Source: Mycolicibacterium sediminis
Lineage (GTDB): Bacteria; Actinomycetota; Actinomycetes; Mycobacteriales; Mycobacteriaceae
NCBI RefSeq assembly: GCF_010731735.1
Contig: NZ_AP022588.1
Coordinates: 1,364,001 to 1,428,000 of the forward strand
Direction of reading: 5' to 3'
Length of the DNA: 64,000 bases
Shown here: positions 45,262 through 64,000 of the stretch, piece after piece
Numbering within the stretch: position 1 is the first letter of the stretch
How the letters are laid out: every line of letters starts with the position of its first letter
Notes under the pieces: model-generated
What the model saw: only the letters and a program-made list of their open reading frames with translations
Told to the model about the DNA's origin: nothing
Databases searched by the model: none
Made by a program: the position numbers and the translations under genes

Positions 45262-46073
45262 CTAGTCGCGCAGGGCCACCCGCAGCCGGGAGACCTGCTC
45301 GTCGGTGACGCCGATCGCCGCCAGATAACCCGGCAGCGAACCGTATTCGGCCTCGACGGTGCGCCGCGCCGCGTCGAGGTACTCCTCGCGGACGCCGAGC
45401 ACCTCGTCGGTCAGGCGCGCTTCGGCGAACGTCACGATCTCCGGCGTCGCGTCCTCGCCCGCGCGGGTGCGGATCGACTCGAGGATCCGCTCGCGCAGTT
45501 GCGGCACCGCGTCGTTGCTCCGCAGGAAGTCGGTCAGGATCGCGTCCCGGTCGACACCGACGGCCTCGAGCACCGCTGCGACCGTGACGCCCGTGCGGTC
45601 CTTGCCGGCGAAGCAGTGTGCGATCAGCGGGCGCCCGTCGCCGAGCGTCGAGATGACCTCGCGCAGAGCGATGTGCGCGCCGGGCAGCGTCGGGAACCGC
45701 AGGTACTCCTCGGTCATGAACCGCTTGGCCGCGACCGAGACGTCCTCGTCGTCGGGCTTCTCGGTCATCATCCGTTCGAAACTCTGCTCGTGCGGTGAGT
45801 CCGCCGCGGCAGCACCGGCCGCCGACAACTCGTGGAACGGCAGCAGATGGACCGACACCCCGTCGGGCACCTGACCTGCCCCGCGCCGCTCCAACTCGCG
45901 CACCGACCGCAGATCGGCGACGTCGGTGATGCCGTAGGCACTCAGCGCCGCGCGACCGGCGTCGTCGAGCGCACTCAGCTCACTGGACCGGAAGAACCGG
46001 CCCGGCCGGATGCCCGTCGACTCCGCGACGTCGCGGAAGTTCCACGCCCCGGATAGTTCGTGACCGCTCGACG

Positions 46074-46077
<4 letters not shown>
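45262..46077 (-). CDS. ptpB: PtpB, protein tyrosine phosphatase
   Basis: A 271-residue tyrosine/lipid phosphatase of the PtpB (Rv0153c) type. The P-loop signature HCFAGKDRTG contains nucleophile Cys155 and Arg161. The N-terminal AWNFRDVA and the DFLRSND element after the P-loop are typical of the family. M. tuberculosis PtpB is secreted and acts on host phosphoinositides; no signal peptide is visible here. Start GTG overlaps the fadE2 stop (GTGA). Confidence 0.93.
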
Positions 46078-47309
<1,232 letters not shown>

Positions 47310-47358
47310 ACCGCCACGATATGACACCCGTCGAGTCGGGCTCCGGGCACGTCAGGGA

Positions 47359-49701
47359 TCAGGTATCGGCGACGACGGTGACGTCGCCGGTGGTGCCGTC
47401 GACGTCGACCAGCGTGCCGTTCGACAGCCGGGACGCGGCGCCGCGCGCGTTGACCACGCAGGGCACGCCGAACTCGCGCGCGACGATCGCCGCGTGTGAC
47501 ATGTGGCCACCGAGTTCGGTGACGACGGCCGCCGCGTACGCGAAGGCCGGGGTGTACCCGACGTCGGTGACCTGTGCGACGAGGATCTCGCCGGGTTCGA
47601 GGTCGTCGATGGTCTCCGGCGTCACGACCCGCACGCGGCCGCGGGCCACGCCCGCGCAGACGCCCATGCCGTGCAGCACCTCGCCGCCGCCCAGCGCGGC
47701 GGCGACCTCGGTCGGCGCCCACCGGCCGCTGAACGCCTCGGGCGGGACGATGCGCTCCAGCTGCGCCTGCTCGGCGCGGCGCCGGGCGACGACGCCCGCG
47801 AGGTCGGGCGGTGGCGCGTCGAGTTCGTCGACCAGGAGGTAGAACACGTCGTCGACGGCGGTGAGCGTGCCCGCCTCGACCAGGCGGCCGCCGTACTCGC
47901 GCAGCAGGCCGCGCAGCAGCCAGATGGTGCGGACCATGCGGTCGCGGCGGACCTCGCGGTCGCGCATCTGCCCGGACGCCGCCGCGGCGATCGGCCGCAC
48001 CAGCAGCGGGATCTCGGGCGGCGCGGGCGGCTCCCACGGCGGCAGTTCCATGGTCTTGGCGACCATCCGCAGCAGCAGGCGGGGATCGTCGGCGAACGAC
48101 GCGCTGCGCATCTCGACCTCGCCGGGCCCGCGGTGGCCGATCGCCCGGATCTCGCGCGCCAGCTCGGCGGCGAAGTCGGGTGCGACGTGCGCCAGCGTCT
48201 GCGGGTCGGGGTCCTCGGCCTTGAGCAGCGCGCTGAGCGCCGGGTCGCGGCGCGCCAGGGCGGCCAGGCGGTGTACCGCGGCGAGCGACTGTGCGCTCGC
48301 GACGTCCGGTCCCGCCGACGGCAGCACGTCGCGGCCGCACAGGATGCGCAGGATGACGCCGTAGGCCGTGCACACCAGGATCGACGCCGACGCCAGCACC
48401 CAGGCGTGCACGACGTGGTCGCGGGCCAGCACGATCAGCTCGCGCAGCTTCTGGTCGTCGACGTCGGCGAGGTGCGCGGCCGCCACCTCGAGCCGGTCGA
48501 CGTCGCGGACCAGGTCGCGGGTGTCGCGCCCCGAACCGGCCGTCAGCCCGAGCAGGTTGTTGGCGAACGTCAGGACACCGCGGAGATGCCCTGGGAGCGT
48601 TCGCTTCTCGACGGGTGGCAGCTCGTCGCCGAACAGTGACAGCCCCTCGACGGTCTGGCCGAAGAAGCCGTTGATGATGAGGTCCGGGTCGACGAGCGGC
48701 ACGGTCTGCGCCATGAAGTGGCCCGACGTGATGCCCGCGTACAACCGGTGGCCGAACACCCCGGTCGTGCGCTTGGCCATCTCGCGCTGCACCGCGCCGC
48801 CCGGCCGCAGCCGCTGCGAGATCACCAGCGCGGCGGCGCGCGTGCCGCGGACGGTCACCGACGCCGAGGACGGCGAGAACGGGCCCGGCAGCGCCTCGGA
48901 CAGGTTGGTCGCGACGAACGCGGGGAAGCGCGGGTCGATCGGGGTGTCGAATTCGCCTCCGGCGCCGGTGGTCTCGGCCGGGACGGGTACGACGCCGTCG
49001 TCCGACGGGGTGTCGACGGCGGGGATCTCGCGCACCCGGGGGAGCCGCCACGGCAGTGCGATCACGTGGCCCGCCGTACCGGGGAACCGGACGGCGAACC
49101 GGGCGCGCACCACCAGGGCGAAGTCCTCGAGGCACTCGGTCGCGGTCCAGGTGGGATGGATGAAGCTCTCGCCGTCCAGCCACGGGCCGAACTCGATGGG
49201 CGCCGAACCGCGTCCGCGCGGCACCCGCACCAGCGGGCGTCCCACCGCCGAGGCGATCGCGCGGAACGTGGTCTGCCCTGGAGCGGCGACCTCGACGGGT
49301 TCGGTGACGCCGCCGACGACGGCCGCGACGTAGGCACGCTCGAGGTCGTGCGGGTGCACCACCTGTAGCGGCCGGTCGACCTCGTCGCCGGAGTAGAAGT
49401 GCACGGGCCGCGCGAAGGCCTGCAGCGCCGACTCGTCGGCGTCGCGGCCCAGCACCAGCGGATGCCGGACGACGACGCGACGGGCCGGCCCGCCGGGCAG
49501 GTCCACGTCGGCGCACATCGCGACGGCGTCGAAGCCGCCGAGGTCGACGCCCGCCCCGAGAGTCGTCACGAAGTCGACCGAGCCGGGCCAACTTTCGGGC
49601 CGGACGTCCCCGACGCCGACGACGTCGTGGCCCAGGCTGACGAGCCGCAATGCGACCCCCCGGCCGAGGGGGCCGTCGGCGCCGGCGACGAGGACCCTCA
49701 C
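47359..49701 (-). CDS. Rossmann-fold / PEP-utilising-domain fusion protein (Rv2047c-like)
   Basis: A 780-residue fusion. The N-terminus is an NAD(P)-binding epimerase-like Rossmann domain (GADGPLGRGVAL, residues 1-150). The C-terminus is a PEP-utilising mobile domain with the phosphohistidine motif GGHMSHAAIVAREFGVPC (about 725-745). The middle resembles the region preceding the mobile domain in PEP-synthase-related proteins, but no ATP-grasp domain is present. I recall Rv2047c, directly downstream of pks12 in M. tuberculosis, having this layout. It starts 18 bp after the PKS stop, so it is co-transcribed with it. Biochemical role unknown. Confidence 0.85.
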   Translation of the reverse strand: MRVLVAGADGPLGRGVALRLVSLGHDVVGVGDVRPESWPGSVDFVTTLGAGVDLGGFDAVAMCADVDLPGGPARRVVVRHPLVLGRDADESALQAFARPVHFYSGDEVDRPLQVVHPHDLERAYVAAVVGGVTEPVEVAAPGQTTFRAIASAVGRPLVRVPRGRGSAPIEFGPWLDGESFIHPTWTATECLEDFALVVRARFAVRFPGTAGHVIALPWRLPRVREIPAVDTPSDDGVVPVPAETTGAGGEFDTPIDPRFPAFVATNLSEALPGPFSPSSASVTVRGTRAAALVISQRLRPGGAVQREMAKRTTGVFGHRLYAGITSGHFMAQTVPLVDPDLIINGFFGQTVEGLSLFGDELPPVEKRTLPGHLRGVLTFANNLLGLTAGSGRDTRDLVRDVDRLEVAAAHLADVDDQKLRELIVLARDHVVHAWVLASASILVCTAYGVILRILCGRDVLPSAGPDVASAQSLAAVHRLAALARRDPALSALLKAEDPDPQTLAHVAPDFAAELAREIRAIGHRGPGEVEMRSASFADDPRLLLRMVAKTMELPPWEPPAPPEIPLLVRPIAAAASGQMRDREVRRDRMVRTIWLLRGLLREYGGRLVEAGTLTAVDDVFYLLVDELDAPPPDLAGVVARRRAEQAQLERIVPPEAFSGRWAPTEVAAALGGGEVLHGMGVCAGVARGRVRVVTPETIDDLEPGEILVAQVTDVGYTPAFAYAAAVVTELGGHMSHAAIVAREFGVPCVVNARGAASRLSNGTLVDVDGTTGDVTVVADT

Positions 49702-49719
49702 GGGGTCCGATCCGGGCAG

Positions 49720-62151
<12,432 letters not shown>

Positions 62152-62524
62152 GCGGTGTATCCCTTGTCGGCCCGTGTCAGACGCCCGTGCTGGACGACGC
62201 TGAAGTATTCGGTGCCGGGCTCGCCCCGAACGCGCTGACTGGCCTCTTTCGACGGCCGGTCATCGTCGGCCCTGTGAGGGAGCCCGGTGTGCGCACCGGG
62301 ACGCCGATGTCACGGTGCAGTTCTCGTCCCCGACGATTTCGCGCTGCCAAGCGGGTCACTGCCGCAAATGTACTGGTGGCGTGGCCCGCGCGTCGCGCTT
62401 GGGTGACCATATCCGAATAGGCCCGCCAAGTGGTCATCGGACGGGTCCGCAAGCGCCTGACGTGGGCGGGGTTGAATGGTCCCCGACGACGGGCGGCGGG
62501 CCCGGTCCCCGGACGAAGGTGGTG
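62152..62524. other. Divergent intergenic region, pks12-like / ppdK-like
   Basis: 373 bp between two divergent start codons. I see no small gene, clear hairpin or strong -10/-35 pair. It should hold both promoters. Frames open through it on the - strand look like shadows of the ppdK-like gene. Confidence 0.5.
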
Positions 62525-64000
62525 ATGGCGGTGGATACGACGCAGCAGCGCGTCGATCCCGCGTCGTACCCGGCCCCCCGCCACGACGTCGTCCTGCTCG
62601 ACGAGCACGCCGATCAGCCCCGGTCGGTGCTCGGCGCCAAGGGCCACGGGCTGGTCCGGATGGCGCGCATGGGGCTTCCGGTGCCGCCGGCCTTCTGCCT
62701 GGCCGTCGAGTGGACGCCGGGCGTCACGCCCGACCCGGCCGGCGTGCTCGACGCCGCGTGGGCCGACGTGCTCGACGGCCTGACCTGGCTCGAGGGCCGC
62801 ACGGGTGCGACGTTCGGCGCGGGCCCGCGACCGCTGCTGGTGTCGGTGCGCAGCAGCGGGGTGACCTCGATGCCGGGGATGCTGGAGACGGTGCTCGACG
62901 TCGGCATCGACGACGCGGTGACCGAGGCGCTGGCCGCCGCCCACTCGGCCGGCTTCGCCGAGGACACCCTGGCCCGCTTCCGGCGGGGGTACCGACGGGC
63001 CGTGCACCAGCCGCCGCCCGACGACCCCCGCGACCAGCTGCGGGGCGCGCTGGCCGCCGTCCTGACGTCGTGGTCGTCCGACCGCGTCACCGCCTACCGC
63101 CGCCACCACCGGCTCGCCGACGCCGACCGGGCCGCCGTGCTCGTCCAGGCGATGGTCTTCGGCAACCTCGACGCCGACTCGGGCACCGGCGTGCTGTTCA
63201 CCCGCAACCCCGCGACCGGGTCTCGCGAGCCGTTCGGCGAGTGGCTGCCCACCGGCCAGGGCGAGGACGTGGTGTCCGGCGCGCGGGACTGCGAGTCGCT
63301 CGACGCGCTGCGCGCTCGACTCCCGCGGGTGCACGACGACCTGCTCGCGGCGGGTGACCGGCTGGAACGCGACGCCGCCGACGTGCAGGACGTCGAGTTC
63401 ACCGTCGAGGCGGGTCGGCTGTGGCTGCTGCAGTCGCGGATCGCCCAGCGGTCCGCCCGGGCTGCGGTGCGGCTGGCCCTCGACCTGCACGACGACGGCG
63501 CCATCGACGCCGCGGAGGTCGTGGCCCGGGTGACGCCCGCCCAACTGCGCGCCGCGATGGCGCCCACGCTGCCCCCGGAGACGCGGCAGGCCGCGCCGCT
63601 GCTGGCCACCGGGCTGCACGCGAGCCCCGGCGTCGCAGCGGGCCGGGTGTGCACCACCAGCGACGCCGCGGCCGACGCCGCCGACGAGGGGCACGACGTC
63701 ATCCTGGTCCGCCCGACCACCAGCCCGGACGACATGGCGGGCATGGTCGCCGCGCGCGGCATCGTCACCGAAGTCGGCGGCGCGACCAGCCACGCCGCGA
63801 TCGTGGCCCGCGAACTCGGCCTGCCCGCCGTGGTCGGCTGCGGCCCCGGCCTCGCCGCGTGGGAGGGCCGCGTGGTCACCGTCGACGGGAGTGCGGGGGA
63901 GGTCCGCGAGGGTGCGTTGGAGCTGACGGAGTGGACCGCCGACGACACGCCCGAACTGCACCGGCTCGACGGCGTCGCGCGCACGCTGAGCCCGCTGCGC
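62525..64000 (+). CDS. ppdK: Pyruvate,phosphate dikinase-like protein (right end cut off)
   Basis: The frame runs from ATG 62525 (GTG 62522 also possible) to the edge without a stop, 492 codons. It begins MAVDTTQQRVDPASY and carries the PPDK ATP-grasp features SVRSSGVTSMPGMLETVLDVG and VLFTRNPATG, then EDVVSG and DVEFTVEAGRLWLLQSR. The phosphohistidine domain GGATSHAAIVARELGLPAVVG follows near residues 418-438. The length equals the ~490 recalled for M. tuberculosis PpdK (Rv1127c), which lacks the C-terminal PEP barrel; whether a barrel follows here is unknown. The full enzyme interconverts PEP and pyruvate. Confidence 0.9.
   Translation, partial: MAVDTTQQRVDPASYPAPRHDVVLLDEHADQPRSVLGAKGHGLVRMARMGLPVPPAFCLAVEWTPGVTPDPAGVLDAAWADVLDGLTWLEGRTGATFGAGPRPLLVSVRSSGVTSMPGMLETVLDVGIDDAVTEALAAAHSAGFAEDTLARFRRGYRRAVHQPPPDDPRDQLRGALAAVLTSWSSDRVTAYRRHHRLADADRAAVLVQAMVFGNLDADSGTGVLFTRNPATGSREPFGEWLPTGQGEDVVSGARDCESLDALRARLPRVHDDLLAAGDRLERDAADVQDVEFTVEAGRLWLLQSRIAQRSARAAVRLALDLHDDGAIDAAEVVARVTPAQLRAAMAPTLPPETRQAAPLLATGLHASPGVAAGRVCTTSDAAADAADEGHDVILVRPTTSPDDMAGMVAARGIVTEVGGATSHAAIVARELGLPAVVGCGPGLAAWEGRVVTVDGSAGEVREGALELTEWTADDTPELHRLDGVARTLSPLR

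Noticed and set aside
62177..63961. 594-codon - strand open frame at the right end
   Set aside because: Antisense to the ppdK-like gene, which carries ATP-grasp and phosphohistidine motifs; the - strand product has no recognisable features.

Overview
The window comes from a high-GC, fast-growing mycobacterium (Mycolicibacterium, M. smegmatis-like). The reasons are a near-complete ESX-1 type VII secretion locus with PE/PPE and WXG100 genes, a fructose PTS cluster directly behind mycP1 (from memory, the M. smegmatis arrangement), frequent GTG starts, 4-bp ATGA/GTGA gene overlaps, and a Pks12-like mycoketide synthase. All assignments come from reading the sequence and from memory of the families; no database was searched.

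Layout. (1) 1-12.7 kb, + strand: ESX-1 core and substrates, in order eccA1 (3' part only), eccB1, eccCa1, eccCb1, PE35, PPE68, esxB, esxA, espI, eccD1, espJ. A large hairpin lies between esxA and espI. (2) 12.9-17.1 kb: a small membrane protein gene, then a decayed gene split by a 2,559-bp IS21-family element with 6-bp target duplications. The element's istA is frameshifted. (3) 17.1-28.0 kb, - strand: mycP1, eccE1, espB and espL, then three paralogous single-pass membrane genes interleaved with espK. A fragment of a second espK is also present. (4) 28.2-34.1 kb: deoR-fruK-fruA-ptsH on the - strand and ptsI divergent, a fructose phosphotransferase system. (5) 34.3-38.1 kb: a pirin and, convergent to it, a FUSC-family membrane protein and a TetR regulator. 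(6) 38.3-47.3 kb: a block ordered like M. tuberculosis Rv0144-Rv0154c: TetR, SAM methyltransferase, aldehyde dehydrogenase, SDR, quinone oxidoreductase, then HAD, DUF456, EthD, ptpB and fadE2. (7) 47.4-64 kb: a Rossmann/PEP-utilising fusion gene, a 4,143-residue bimodular reducing PKS (Pks12-like), and divergently a pyruvate,phosphate dikinase-like gene that runs off the right edge.

How the parts work together. EccB/C/D/E with MycP and EccA form the ESX-1 machine. EsxA/EsxB, PE35/PPE68, EspB, EspJ and EspK are its substrates or chaperones. The PTS genes form a complete fructose phosphorelay (PtsI, HPr, FruA) feeding FruK under a DeoR repressor. The PKS reads as two fully reducing modules with alternating methylmalonyl and malonyl selectivity and no thioesterase, as expected for mycoketide synthesis.

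The most informative non-standard observations are the exactly reversible IS21 insertion into an ESX-1-linked gene, the evidence for tandem duplication of a [membrane paralogue + espK] unit, the esxA-espI hairpin, a palindromic operator over the aldehyde dehydrogenase promoter, and a 30-bp inverted-repeat element at 44.7 kb.
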